A stretch of 64,000 bases of DNA from Drosophila pseudoobscura (GCF_009870125.1 NC_046683.1:1178001-1242000); one strand, 5' to 3'. Positions 1-10,606 are shown, counted from the stretch's first letter. Notes: generated from the letters alone by a model not told the origin. Numbers and translations are program-made.

Positions 1-1512
1 ATATTTTGCATTTATGCAAAATGACGATGTCTTGCAACAACAAGAAAACCTTCGCTTCCAAATGGAGAGCAGCTTTTCCTTCTCTGAGAAAACTTGAAAC
101 TCGTTTTCCGTGTGCCCTTTTTGCTTTCGCCCTGTGACTGCACCAGCACCTGCGACCTATGCACCTATGTCCTCTATAGATACACATACAAATGTATCTT
201 CTAATTCGCGTTCGGGCCGAAACTTCATTTCAATCGTTAAGGAAGAATCTGGATTAGATCGGATTATTATTATAGGCAGAAGGAACAAATGAAATTGCAG
301 TGTCTACCCATCCTCTTTCTCTCTCTTTGTCGCACACACTATTCCTATTGCAGTGGCGGAGGGTAACCAGATAAGCCTACGAACGAGCGTCACTCCTCGC
401 ATTGCTGTTGCTCTCTCTCTTCCTCTGCAATTCCATCTATCGCTGTTTTTCAGCACCAGCAATATCATACCATTGCTGAGGACCATCCACTCTCTCTCGG
501 CGCTCAGAAGATTAAGCGCTAGAAAGAGATAGATTCATGCATACGACTAGCGGATGGTCCTCGAAAGAGAGCAGATGTGCTAAAGGCGTCAAATTATTAC
601 TGAATTCATCTTGAGCAGTTTTCTTCGTCACCAAGTACTTTATAACTGTAGTCTCTCTCTCTTTCCATTACAGACTACTGCTTGCCTTTATTCTACAAAT
701 TCCCGACAAATACATGCATAATTACTTGCTTTATAATAATTATGACATCGATAAGCGTTGGGCGATGTGGGGCTGGGTTTTGCATCTGCTTCGTCGGGGT
801 TTTTCAAATGGGTGGTTTTGGAAATGCCAGAACTGGAGAACCGTATAGCCGTAGAACTGGTTGTGGCGTTGGGCCAACGGCAATATGTCTGGGAATAATT
901 ATCAATGCATATGTATGTATATCTATGAAATCAGTCATAAGTGACTAGAGTAGAGTAGACTAGAGACGAATGTTATTCGCAAACTTTATGGCCTGATAAC
1001 AGAAAACTGCAACGAAATTAACAGCAATCTGCTGTTCATACAAACATACATATAAGCATGTACGGGAATATATACGTATCTATGTGCGAGTACTTATGTG
1101 TGTATTGAATGTAGAATGAATACGTAGCTGAATAATTATTGTACGAGCAATGGAAGGCAGCAGGCAGCTGGAAGCGAGACCTGGTGCTGGAACTGGAAGT
1201 CGCCGTGGGAAGCCAATCTGGAACGGGTTTTCCCTGGCCCACAGCTGAAATCAATGAGTATCGATCGTGCTAATCGGCTGATCAATGCGGCAAGGGGCGA
1301 TCTGTGGAAATGCCAAGCTTCAGGCGGCCACCGGCCAGCGGGCTGGGGGTCACAGCACGAGGCCGTCGCACCGCTCAGCCGAGCAAATCGCATCGCGATA
1401 TGATAGCCACTAGTCGATCATCAGCATCCGAGGCGGCAGCTAGTAGAAACAGCAACAGAACAACATCGCCAGAACAAACAGTAGAACAGTAAAATCCCAA
1501 CGAAAATCGAAA
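1..1512. other. non-coding upstream region
   Basis: I see no convincing gene before the CLIP protease. The stretch holds CT-rich tracts, short TA/GT-type simple repeats around 1040-1110 and, at about 245-375, a piece of the dispersed repeat listed separately. Short open frames here have no signal peptide, domain or splice support. The last 60 or so bases (about 1440-1512) are an A-rich, C-rich leader typical of a fly 5' UTR running into the ATG at 1513. Confidence 0.5.
245..375 (+). repeat. fragment of DINE-1-like repeat (3' part)
   Basis: The stretch from ATCTGGATTAGATCGG through AAGGAACAAATGAAATTGCAG and the following CTCTCTTTGTCGCACACACT closely matches the 3' part of the element at 8191-9265 (positions about 9080-9215). 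There the same order occurs: CTGGATCAGATCAG, AAGGAACAAATCAATTTGCAG, then CTCTCTCGCACGCACTC. Only this portion was found, so it is a truncated or decayed copy. No coding potential is expected. Confidence 0.55.
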
Positions 1513-2916
1513 ATGCTGCGTCTCCAAGGAACTGGGATGCTGCTGGTGCTCCTCCTGCTGGCACTGCAGGCTTTCGCCCAGCGTTGGGAAAGTAAGTGAT
1601 TGGCTGGGCCTCTACGGATGATCCTACTCTACTAAACTTTGCTTGCACCTCCATTGTCCAGGGACAATGACTCACTTTGGGAACTGCCACACGGCGGACT
1701 ATGGCCGTGGCACATGCGTTGATCCCGGCAACTGTGACTTCTACGATGTGGACAAGCTGGATGCCTCCAGCAAGCGACAATGCTACTCCCGGCAGAGACC
1801 CGATTTGGTAAGTTATATGGTTATACCACGATGATGGATACCACGATGGTATAGATATACACATGTATGACGTCCTCCTACATTCAGGTATGCTGTCCGC
1901 GAGAGAGCAACATCATACCCGCTCTGGGGATACGCATCAACAACAAGAACAACAGCAACAACAACAGCGGAAGCACCACAACCACGGAGCGACCCTCGCT
2001 GAGACTGAAGGCAGGCCCCCCACCGAATACATTGCCGCCGCGACCACCCACCAGCCCGGATCAGTTGCCCCAGTATCCATACTGCGGCACGGCCTTCGCT
2101 TCCCGAGTGTTCGGCGGCTCCGTTGCGGGCATCCTCGAGTTCCCCTGGACGACACTGCTGGAGTACTCCGAGGAGGGCGGCAATAAGAGCTATGTATGCG
2201 GGGCTGCATTCATTGCCCAGCGCTGGCTGGTGACGGCCGCCCACTGCACTCACGTGTTCTTCATGGGCCCCGGCCGGCGGCTGACGGGCGCCCGGCTGGG
2301 CGAATGGAACAAGGCCACCGATCCTGACTGCATAACGATCTTGAACGGCAGGCGGGAGTGCGCGCCCCCCCATATCCGGGTGAGCATCGATCGCATCCTG
2401 CCGCACGAGCAGTTCTCCGTCAAGAATCTGACCAACGACATCGCCCTGCTGCGCCTGGCCAGGCCCGTCAATTGGTTGCAGATGCAGCACGTGGAGCCCG
2501 TCTGCTTGCCGCCGGGACGCGGGCCACTGGCCAACCAGCTGGTGGGCTCCGCCGTCGACGTCTCCGGCTGGGGACGCACGGAAAACAGCGAATCGAGCAA
2601 CTTCAAACGGAAGGCCATGCTCATTGTGCAGCCCCTCGACGAGTGCCAGGCGGCCTTCAGCAAGGACGGCCAAGTGCTGAACGAGAGCCAGCTGTGTGCC
2701 AGCGGCGGCATTGGCGTTGACTCCTGCAACGGCGACTCCGGCGGACCGCTCACCGTCGAGGCCAGCACACCGCAGCGGGATCGCTTCGTCTATCTCGCGG
2801 GAGTCGTCTCGTTCGGGCGCGAGGAGTGCGGCCAGACGGAGTTCTCCGGCGTCTACACGAGGATCAGCAGCCACATGGACTGGATCGAGCAGACCATTCG
2901 AGCGAATCGCATTTAG
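1513..2916 (+). CDS. CLIP-domain trypsin-like serine protease
   Basis: Three exons: 1513-1591, 1662-1807 and 1888-2916. They are joined by GTAAGT donors and AG acceptors in phases 1 and 0 and give 417 aa. Residues 1-23 are a signal peptide. About residues 34-81 form a CLIP domain with six Cys (NC, TC, NC, QC, then CC in VCCPRE). A Ser/Asn/Thr/Pro-rich linker leads to the zymogen cleavage site FASR|VFGG. The protease domain has the full triad: His in TAAHC, Asp in NDIALL, Ser in GDSGGP. An Asp six residues before the Ser (VDSCNGDSGGP) predicts cleavage after Arg/Lys. CLIP proteases act as secreted zymogens in haemolymph cascades (Toll activation, melanisation, dorsoventral patterning). Which cascade cannot be told here, and I give no symbol. 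The start follows an A-rich leader and yields the signal peptide. It is convergent with the small peptide gene at 3.9 kb. Confidence 0.93.
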
Positions 2917-2924
2917 TTCTTCCT

Positions 2925-2934
2925 GGGGATTCCC
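2925..2934. promoter_or_regulatory. candidate NF-kB (Dif/Dorsal/Relish) site
   Basis: GGGGATTCCC lies nine bases after the protease stop codon. It matches the insect kB consensus GGGRNNYYCC exactly. It sits in the presumed 3' UTR, so function as an enhancer is only a possibility. A single 10-mer of this type can occur by chance. Confidence 0.3.
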
Positions 2935-3883
2935 TCAGGCTATACTCGTATATTTTCTTATGTTTTTTCGTTGTGTTGTTGTCTATCTGCTAAATTCCGT
3001 GCGACGTCATGGTGTCATCGCTCACGTCACTGATTTCCGCCCGGGGCAATTTGTCAAACATGTTGTGTGTCGTCCTCCCCATATCGGGCCGGGCCGGCTC
3101 GGATCGCAATCTAACCGTAGATTAAATTTCTTTGCTCATGACACGCAAAAGTATATTGATGGCTCACCCAATGTTCACTATGGGACTGGGCACTGGGACA
3201 GCACACACCACGCAGAGACGTGCGGGACTTACCCAACAAGCAGAGGGAGAGCGGGATGCCTCTGAGTTCGCCATGAGATCTTGATCGGTGGCAAGCTCCA
3301 TGAGTTGTGTAGAATGTACACCAAAATGAAATTAATATTAAATTACCACAAAATAAGATTTGGATTTCATTCCTCTAAATTCTTCTAAGACTCTAAGGCA
3401 TTATCACTTTGCCTACGAGTATACTTATGTATATGTATACGAAAGCGAACTACAGTCAAGGAAAGTCCTCTCATTGAGCTTTCATGCTTCTGATTCAAAG
3501 ATGATTCCTTAGTTGTGGTTTGGTTTTTAATTTCATTTAACATGCAGTACAAATTAAGCTATCTTTTAGCGATTGATGATGATGATTCCATTTAATGGAG
3601 GCTCTAAAATTTCCACACAATGTACTCGTATCGTGTCGTATCTTTACCTCGATTTTAGTTTATTGTGCGTTGAATGTACGTAGTACGTACGTATGTATGT
3701 ATATTTAGCGACTATTTCGTAACCAGCTACAAATAAATAACGTAATAAATACCGGAATAAACCTATGCAACTACTTCTAAGAGCGGGGGCAATAAATTAG
3801 CTTACAAATAACTCAAAAAAAAATATTTTAAATTAATAATAATAGACAAGGAGATTTTGTGGTTGGCGTTGGGGTCCTCCCTC
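2935..3883. other. convergent intergenic region / 3' UTRs
   Basis: This lies between the stop of the plus-strand protease and the stop of the minus-strand peptide gene. It carries AT-rich sequence with AATAAA-like words on both strands, including TTTATT at 3659-3664 (a poly(A) signal for the minus-strand gene) and plus-strand AATAAATA near 3733. A GTACGTACGTATGTATGT-type simple repeat occurs at about 3675-3705. No further gene seen. Confidence 0.45.
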
Positions 3884-4114
3884 TCAGGTGCTGCGGCCAA
3901 AGATCAGTGCTCGACGACAGCGGTCCCGATGGTCCCGCATCTTGCCGGCGGGACAAGGCCGCGGAAGTTTCCGCGAGACGAGCAGCTGGCTGTGGAGGGT
4001 GCGGCTGTGCGGATTGAAGAAGATCAGGCGGCGGGCCTCCGTGGTCCGGTCGTGCTGCGCCAGGATGAGGCAGAGGATCAGCACAGCTGTGAGCAAGAGA
4101 CGTTGCAGCTTCAT
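3884..4114 (-). CDS. small secreted peptide, DHR-motif family (copy A)
   Basis: Single exon, 76 aa. The start at 4114 (MKLQRLLL...) gives a clear signal peptide (about residues 1-27). An in-frame Met 12 codons upstream would put charged residues before it and is less likely. The mature region begins RRLIFF and ends with CPAGKMRDHRDRCRR plus a short tail. Two Cys bracket the DHR motif and could form one small disulphide loop. The same layout is seen in the genes at 6.8-7.2 and 10.2-10.5 kb, all on the minus strand. Double GATA sites lie 225-275 bp upstream and a poly(A) word lies about 220 bp past the stop. I do not recognise a named gene. A secreted humoral or peptide-hormone-like role is only inferred from size and architecture. 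Confidence 0.72.
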   Translation of the reverse strand: MKLQRLLLTAVLILCLILAQHDRTTEARRLIFFNPHSRTLHSQLLVSRKLPRPCPAGKMRDHRDRCRRALIFGRST

Positions 4115-4337
4115 TTCTCGGCGAGATTTGACTTTGATTGAACTTTCCAATAGGCTTTATTCGAAGTTTGCTCGTACTTCTGTGTTTTTTTTGTGGGATT
4201 TTTTGAAGGCACGCGCGGTTGCTGGCTTGGAGATTGTTTCGCTAGCGCACCGCTTTTATGACTGGGCGCGTTTCCCGATGTTGCGCCTGTCGATATTCAG
4301 TGTCGATAGCCCAAGACGGCGACCGCCGCACACAAAT

Positions 4338-4389
4338 CGATAAGATAAGCCCCCCTAAAGGCATTCCACAGCCCACCGATAAGATAGCC
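4338..4389. promoter_or_regulatory. paired GATA sites upstream of peptide gene A
   Basis: Two double GATA words, CGATAAGATAAG (from 4338) and CCGATAAGATAG (from 4376), lie 225-275 bp upstream of the minus-strand start at 4114. GATA factors such as Serpent drive fat body, haemocyte and gut genes in flies. The clustering near a secreted-peptide gene makes a regulatory role plausible but unproven. Confidence 0.4.
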
Positions 4390-6807
4390 CCTGCTGGCAG
4401 TGCGGCTCCAAACCGTTTATTCCCCATTGGAATATACAAATATCTATTGTGCGAGTATGTCGGCCCATTGTTACATACATACATATATAAAAACATTGTC
4501 TACGGTCTGGGCTTCGGGTCTTTGGACTGGGCTCTCGGTCTCTCGGTCGCTCCGTCTCCGTCTCTGTCTCTGTAGACTGCCAAGTGGTGCCCCTGGTGGC
4601 TATTTTCGTCCCTTACCCATCTCTCGCACGATGACGAAGTCGCTCGACGCACATTCCGCTGCCATGTGTCGCTGTTCGGCAGAAGTTGGCTGGGGCTGTT
4701 AGGACTTCGTCATTCGGTGGATCACTGCGGTGTCTCCGCCCCTCTTATCAGTGACGCCTCCCATCCGGTCTGAAGAAAATGAAAACGATTCCCCGATGCC
4801 ATACCCCATTCCTCAGCCTGAAGTTATGCCATGCCATTCAGTTGTTGAATGAATGTAGAAAGTTGAATGTAGAATGTCGACCAGTTGTCGCGGTCCTCTA
4901 CAACACGACGCTCTGATGTACGAGCATGTATAGTATGTACCTCTGGATAGCATTTTGCACGCTTGTGAAATGAGAGTTTTTCATTCACTAATTGTCTCCG
5001 AGTGTGTGACATGCCGATAAGGTCGTTTGATGAATCCGATTCGAAGCCGAATCACCTGCACGCTGATGAAACAGTCACTAGCAGTCAGTCCACCCCCCCC
5101 ACACCCCATTCGATTACATGTTCAGCCCCAGCCGCAGTCCCAGTCCCAGTCCCAGCCCTGCCCCTACCTCTGACGTAGCATGTCCAATAATGCGTCGGGG
5201 TCCAAAGTTTCATGCGGATCTAGTCGTCGGCTTGTCGGAGGGTAGGGTTTTGGCCTGACTTTTTTTTGGCACGTTCAAGTGATCGATAGAGCGGGCCGGG
5301 CCTGTCGCTAGTCCGCCGGCAGTTACACCACACTCACACACTGATTAGATCGTAGCTTCTCGTAGATTCGGATTCGATTTCGACAACCTTCCGCGTAAAT
5401 TCGGTTTACGATCTTAGACAAATGCCTGAGATATGTTTCTCGAGTAGATCCCCCTTTACTCCGAAAGAGACCATTATTATTACAAAGAAAAGTTTATTTT
5501 TTTCAAATTCTGTGTAAATTTAAGTGAATTTATTAGTAAATGTGGTCCAAAAGCGGAGTTCATTTGATTAAAATTCGGAGTAGACTTTGATACATTTCGG
5601 AGTAAATTTCAATTAAGTTTAGAGTTATTTTTTTTAGATTCTGAGTAAAATTTGCTGAACTTCCGAGTTCCGAGTAGATTTTCGAACATTTCGGAGCTAA
5701 TTTTGATCTAAGTTTTGAGTTTATTTTTTTTAAATTGGGAAAAAAGTTCTGCCAAATGGAGTAAGTTCGGACTAAATTCAGTTAAAATATATTCCAACAT
5801 TTTTCGGAATCACAAGAAGTAATTTAAGAAAAGGCGGAGACGATTTTCTTTGACTTCGTAAAACAAGATTCTGAATTTGCTCGGAGTAAGTCCTACAAAT
5901 TTCGAATGCTTGAATGCTCTTTCGATAGTCTCACCCTTTATCTCATCCTTCTCATCGTTTCGAATCTCCCCATCCGCCATTTGGGGACACTGGACTCGCG
6001 AAGGAGAAGGAATTCCCAGATAAAACGGCACGCAGCCATTATATGCGGAAAGCGTTTAAGTCAAGTCGGCATTATAATTGGAAAATCAAATATTTCCGAT
6101 TCCACTTAAGAAGCTGATATCATTGACACCTTTAGACCAGCCCCAGAACATGCCAGTGCCGAAAGCCGAGGCCTGGAAAGCCCATGCGTAATGGGTTTTT
6201 AATTGATAAGATAGAGGGACGGGGCTCTAAAGCGATGGAGAGTTCATGAAACTGCCATCGAATTCCGATGTCATCCAAGAGAATGGTGAATGATATGCAA
6301 ATTTATGCATCACACTTGTGTCCACAATCGTCCATGGAATGCACAACAATGGGAGGGGGCGGGTTTGATATTTCCAGAATTGCGTTTGCGATGCATCGAT
6401 GTTTTGTGTGAATTTATCTGTAATTAACTGGCAGCAATTGCAGTGCCACGACGAGACGACGAGTGGCAGCCGCAGCCGCAGCAGCAGCCGCAGCCGAATT
6501 CCAATCCACAATTCACAAAAATGAAATTAAAACCAAAAAAAAAATAAGACACACACACTGGGTTTTATTCAAGTATAGATATTTGTATTTATTATTATAT
6601 ATGTTGTAGTAAGTATGTGTATTTTGGTTGTAAAATAGGGCGAATTCTAGAGCGAGTGCGAGGCAGATAAATAACATAAATAAATAGAGCACGAATAATG
6701 CTGTTGTTTTGAGAGAGTTGGAGATTCGTTTCGATGGATTTGATTTTGATTTTGGTCTTGGTTGGGTTTTGTTTCATTTTGGGCGCTTTCACTGGCTCTT
6801 TCCCTCC
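4390..6807. other. intergenic region between peptide genes A and B
   Basis: No gene seen. It includes a CT-rich stretch at 4500-4575, a C-rich CCCAGTCCCAGTCCCAG run near 5130-5160, an AT-rich degenerate tandem repeat at about 5455-5760 (listed separately), and the 3' flank of peptide gene B with poly(A) words (TTTATT on the plus strand) at 6564-6569 and again near 6590. GATA and GATTC words are scattered but not convincingly grouped. Confidence 0.4.
5455..5760. repeat. degenerate AT-rich tandem repeat (~95 bp period)
   Basis: Two adjacent blocks, about 5576-5660 and 5670-5755, follow the same order: GGAGTAGA, TTTCGGAG, AATTT, a TTTGAGTT/TTAGAGTT word, a run of T, then a short A/G-rich end. 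A weaker third block precedes them at about 5455-5570 (TACTCCGAAAG, then TTTATTTTTTTC). The word TCGGAGTA recurs through the region. The copies are diverged, so the array is old. No coding frame. Confidence 0.4.
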
Positions 6808-7226
6808 TCAGCAGCGCACACCATCTGCAAGACAGAGACAGAAATAATAGATACGAAAGCACTTTTTCGAGTAGTAATCTTAAAGCGGTTGGCGCTCGAC
6901 AGGTTGACGGGTTGACATCTTCGCGTCGATTCCATGACCGGCAATGGCGAGGCAATGACGCACTCGACGGCTTCGTATACGTAATATTCACCTGCATTGT
7001 ACGAAATGATGCGACGACAATTGCCGCGATGATCGTGCATGTGACACTGCGGGCAGGGCTTCTCCATGCCATGCGTGGCCAAGATCTGTCCGCGATGGAT
7101 GCCATTGGGGGCCAAGAAGATCACGCGACGCGACTCGCTACCCGCCGGGGCACAAAACACGATCACCGCGAGCAGGCAGACCGAATACAGGAGCAGCTGA
7201 TGGACGTTGCAGCGTTGCAGCGACAT
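6808..7226 (-). CDS. small secreted peptide, DHR-motif family (copy B)
   Basis: The preferred model has two exons, 7226-6992 and 6824-6808, giving 83 aa. The start MSLQRC yields a signal peptide of about 30 residues. The mature part begins RRVIFLAPNG and carries CPQCHMHDHRGNCRR. The intron (167 nt) has a modest donor, G|GTGAAT, but a very strong acceptor with a TTTCTGTCTCTGTCTTGCAG tract, and splicing gives the ending RRIISYNADGVRC. The unspliced frame also stays open to 6789 and would give a 145-residue protein. The acceptor quality makes me favour splicing. An upstream in-frame Met at 7301 would add a Phe/Gly-rich stretch without a signal and is less likely. Poly(A) words lie near 6564. It is a paralogue of the genes at 3.9 and 10.2 kb. 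Function unknown; secreted. Confidence 0.68.
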
Positions 7227-8190
7227 ATCGACCTCGTTCTGGGGGAATCTCCGAGAGATAGCGAATCCGAATCCGAATGCGAATCCGAATGACGAGAACA
7301 AGAACGAAAACGAGACAAAAATGAATTGATTTGAGCCAACCGTAGCAATCCTCTAACTGGCGTGCTCAAATGCCGGCAGTTAACTGATTATATATGATTC
7401 GGAGGTAGCACTTCTTAAGTGCGGTTCGCTTGTCTTTTTCGTTTTCATCGAATTGATAAAACCCCAACAGGGTGCTCCTTCAAACCCCAAAACCCAGCCA
7501 CCCACCACTGCCATACCTTGTGGGAGCCTCACTCGCCCGGACACCCTGTAAGCACTTTTGGGCGAATCTTATCTGGCCGAACTGTGCTCCGTCCTCCCTG
7601 TCATTTGCAATCTGTGTAATTGAGTGTTTCACCAGACCCACACCCACACCCACACCCACACCAATTCCCCCCGAAGATACAGATACAGATAAGTCTAAGA
7701 CTAGTTGCCGACTGCTATATCAGACCGTGCGCGGGAGGTGATAATATCACACTATCGTTAGCCTGTCAGCCCGTCAACTAGTCAGCCCCCCCGGCTAATG
7801 CATTTGCATAGGACGTGGCCCGAGACGCGACTAGGTCGCCTTAACCCACTCAAAGCAGAGGATTTTTATGGGTTAATATCTGGGGGGATTTTTTCTTGCT
7901 TTCTGGGAACTCTTGAAGCCATCAAATGAATAATATAAAAATACTACAAACATTGAAATGCATTATTAAAATAAAGAAGATTTGGAGAATGAAAAAGTAA
8001 CTCAAGATTTGTAAAAAATAAAATATAATATTACAAATTAATAAGATTAATTCATAATTCATGAAGAAAAAATGTCCAAACAAAATAAATCACAATTCAA
8101 AGTTTCATAGAATAAAACCCCGAAGATTTGAACGTCATAGATTGTTATTTTTAAAACTGAGTAAGTGAATGGGTTAATTGGTTCGCTATT
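7227..8190. other. non-coding region upstream of peptide gene B
   Basis: It contains possible GATA sites (7455-7459, about 7566-7571, about 7686-7691), a CACCCACACCCACACC-type run near 7636-7662 and a long AT-rich block from about 7920 to 8170. A GGGGGATTTTTTC word near 7884 resembles a weak kB site. I see no gene. Confidence 0.4.
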
Positions 8191-9265
8191 TATACCCGAT
8201 ACTCAAAATGAGTATTGGGGTATATTAGATTTGTGGTAAAAGTGGATGTGTGTAACGTCCAGAAGGAATCGTTTCCGACCCTATAAAGTATATATATTCT
8301 TGATCAGCATCAATAGCCGAGTCGATTGAGCCATGTCTGTCTGTCCGTCTGTCCGTCTGTCCGTCTGTCCGTCCGTCCGTCTGTCCGTCCCCTTCAGCGC
8401 CTAATGCTCAAAGACTATAAGAGCTAGAGCAACGATGTTTTGGATCCAGACTTCTGTGATATGTCACTGCTCCAAAAATATTTCAAAACTTTGCCCCGCC
8501 CACTTCCGCCCCCACAAAGGGCGAAAATCTGTGGCATCCACAATTTTGACGATACGAGAAAACTAAAAACGCAGAATCGTAGAAGATGACTATATCTTCT
8601 AGAGTGCAAAATCTGAACCAGATCGTATCATTATTACAGCCAGAATCACGAAAACAATTTCACTCTTTCTCGCTCTGTCTCACTCTAACACACAGGTTTC
8701 ATGGTCGGTTTTGCCAATTGCAAAATATGAGTTCAAGGATCTCAGAACCTATAAAAGCCAGAACAACCAAATTTGGTATCCACACTCCTGTGATATCGGA
8801 CCTTGACCGTTTCCTGTCCAAATTTCGCCACACCCCCTTCCGCCCCCGCAAAGGACGAAAATCTGAGGCAACCACAAATCTCAGAGACTATTAAGGCTAG
8901 AGTAACCAAATTTGGTACACACACTCCTTTAAGATGTCACTATAAAACGTATATCTCAGAATTTCGTCCCACCCCCATCCGCCCCCACAAAGGACGAAAA
9001 TCTGTTGCATCCACAATATTGCAGATTCGAGAAAACTAAAAATCAGAATCATAGATAATGACCATATCTATCAGATTGCTGAATCTGGATCAGATCAGAT
9101 CACTTTTATAGCCAAAAGGAACAAATCAATTTGCAGTGGCTACGCAGCGCCCGACGTCACGCTCAGACTGATTTTCTGTCTCTCTCGCACGCACTCTTTG
9201 TCGTGTCGTTTAATATTAGCGGCGTCTGCCGGAGGAGAGCCATACTGACTTAGTATCGGGTATAA
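8191..9265 (+). mobile_element. DINE-1/INE-1-type Helentron-associated element
   Basis: The left end begins TATACCCGATACTCAAAATG and the right end is AGTATCGGGTATA, an inverted match of the terminus. Inside are the hallmark block around CGTTTCCGACCCTATAAAGT and TATTCTTGATCAGCATCAAT, the words AGCCGAGTCGATTGAGCC, and then a TGTC/TCCG microsatellite (about 8335-8390), in the order known for Drosophila DINE-1/INE-1 elements. Further in, CGCCC-AC-CCGCCCCCACAAAGG words recur as in that family. It has no transposase gene, so it is non-autonomous. A block of about 145 bp (8497-8642) is repeated at 8965-9118, with a third partial copy near 8822-8890. The family assignment comes from remembered consensus and not from an alignment. 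Confidence 0.72.
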
Positions 9266-10182
9266 CCGTAGAGTTGCGGTGTCCGCAGCAACTCACAACG
9301 TTCCACCTCGTTTTGTCTTAAAGATCCGAAGGAGGAGATACTGAAGCTACTAGATACTGAAGCTACTAGATACTGGCAATTGGTGCGATTCGCGGGGCCA
9401 ATTTCGTTTGGCATTTTAGCCAGGTAATGCTCGTGAGCCATGCGAAATTCTGTATAATTCGGTGGGGCGCGACCACGCGACTCCACACACAATCGACAGC
9501 GATTAGGGGGCAGACGTTGCTCGTCGCATGGCCTGATGGCTGATGGTCTTCCCCACTCACGCTGCTGTCTCCCAGGTGGAAAACGATGACGGCCTCAACG
9601 TCACGGTTCAATTTATTACGGCATACGGCATACGGCACACGGCAAACGGCCTTTTGCCGCCTTTATCGGAGGTACCTGAAATTTCCCGAAAATATGACTG
9701 CAAAACCCATCGTTGCCGTTTCGGTGGGGTATGGTAGGGCCCCATTAATAGCCAGATGAGTCAGACGACGGGACGGTATTCCATTATCTGTTGTCGAGTT
9801 GTATCTTGTGGGTCGTAATGTATCTTCCTATCTGGGGCACTTTTTCACGTCCCGTATCTGCCATAATTTCATCATAATTGCACGTGATGTGACGCAGCTG
9901 GCGCCGCCTCTGCTTCTGGGGTCAAGGTCCGTGGAGTGGAGTGGAGTTAGTGGAGTGGATCCCCTCTATGGATCGCTCAACCTAGGGTAATTTTAATGTT
10001 CACTACAGTCTCCACACAAGTTCCGGCATACTTTTGGGCGGCTCCCTGTTTATTGGGGTCTTATCTGTATCTTTGTTTATGAAAGCGGATTGTATTGGGT
10101 TTTCATTTCTTTTCACTTTAATCTCTACACAAAACAAAAACAATAAAAATAAGGCGTAGACATCACCGATTTGGGCATGGGC
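9266..10182. other. intergenic region
   Basis: No gene seen between the DINE-1 element and peptide gene C. Small patches of repeated words occur (ACGGCATACGGCATACGGCA near 9620-9640 and GGAGTGGAGTGGAG near 9932-9960). TTTATT at 10049-10054 would serve as the poly(A) signal of the minus-strand gene C. Confidence 0.4.
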
Positions 10183-10495
10183 CTAGACAATCTGCAAGCG
10201 AAAGATTCGATTCGATTCAACCTATCTACTGTCCAGTACCCTCAAGGAAGACACTCACCCTCCGACAGCGGCCATGATGATCGTGCATGTACCCTCGATG
10301 GCAGTTGCCCCGTCCCACATCGAAGAGCATGCCCTTGCCGAGCCTGTCCGTCGCATTCTTGCCCGCCTGAAGGGTCTGGTTCTCTTTCAGCTGGTTAAAG
10401 TATATCACCCGACCCGCTCCGTCCCCTGGCAAGGGCAGTCGGAGCAGGAACAGCAGGAGCACGAGCACCCCGGCCGGCAGCAGTAGCAGTCGCAT
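10183..10495 (-). CDS. small secreted peptide, DHR-motif family (copy C)
   Basis: Two coding exons: 10495-10259 (79 codons) and a 9-nt last exon 10191-10183 reading Ile-Val-stop. The exon 1 donor is AGG|GTGAGT in phase 0 and the acceptor is CTTTCGCTTGCAG. The product is 81 aa. It has a very Leu-rich signal peptide (residues 1 to about 24), a mature start GRVIYFNQLK and the end CHRGYMHDHHGRCRRIV. This matches the C-x3-[KHY]-M-x-D-H motif of copies A and B, and splicing restores the CRR-I ending of copy B. Without splicing the frame would run on into an unrelated tail, so the micro-exon is preferred. A palindromic GATA site lies about 100 bp upstream. Poly(A) word at 10049-10054. Function unknown. 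Confidence 0.7.
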
Positions 10496-10590
10496 CTCGT
10501 TCCAAATGCCTCTATTGGACTGAGCGCCCAACTCGCGACCGAGCGCCATGTGCCATGTGCCGTGTGTCGTGCGCCATGCCCCGCCGATCC

Positions 10591-10606
10591 AGAGCTTATC
10601 AGCTCT
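10591..10606. promoter_or_regulatory. palindromic GATA site upstream of peptide gene C
   Basis: AGAGCTTATCAGCTCT is a near-perfect inverted repeat centred on a TTATC (GATAA) core, about 100 bp upstream of the minus-strand start at 10495. It is a candidate binding site for GATA factors. A regulatory function is inferred only from position. Confidence 0.35.

Noticed and set aside
682-948. Plus-strand frame with hydrophobic and Cys residues
   Set aside because: No clean signal, no splice context and no relative nearby. It uses a non-ATG start and lies in repeat-flanked intergenic DNA.
1813-2874. 353-codon minus-strand open frame opposite the CLIP protease
   Set aside because: It is the antisense shadow of a GC-rich coding exon. 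Composition is Ala/Gly/Arg/Leu-biased, with no domain, and the plus strand is clearly the real gene.
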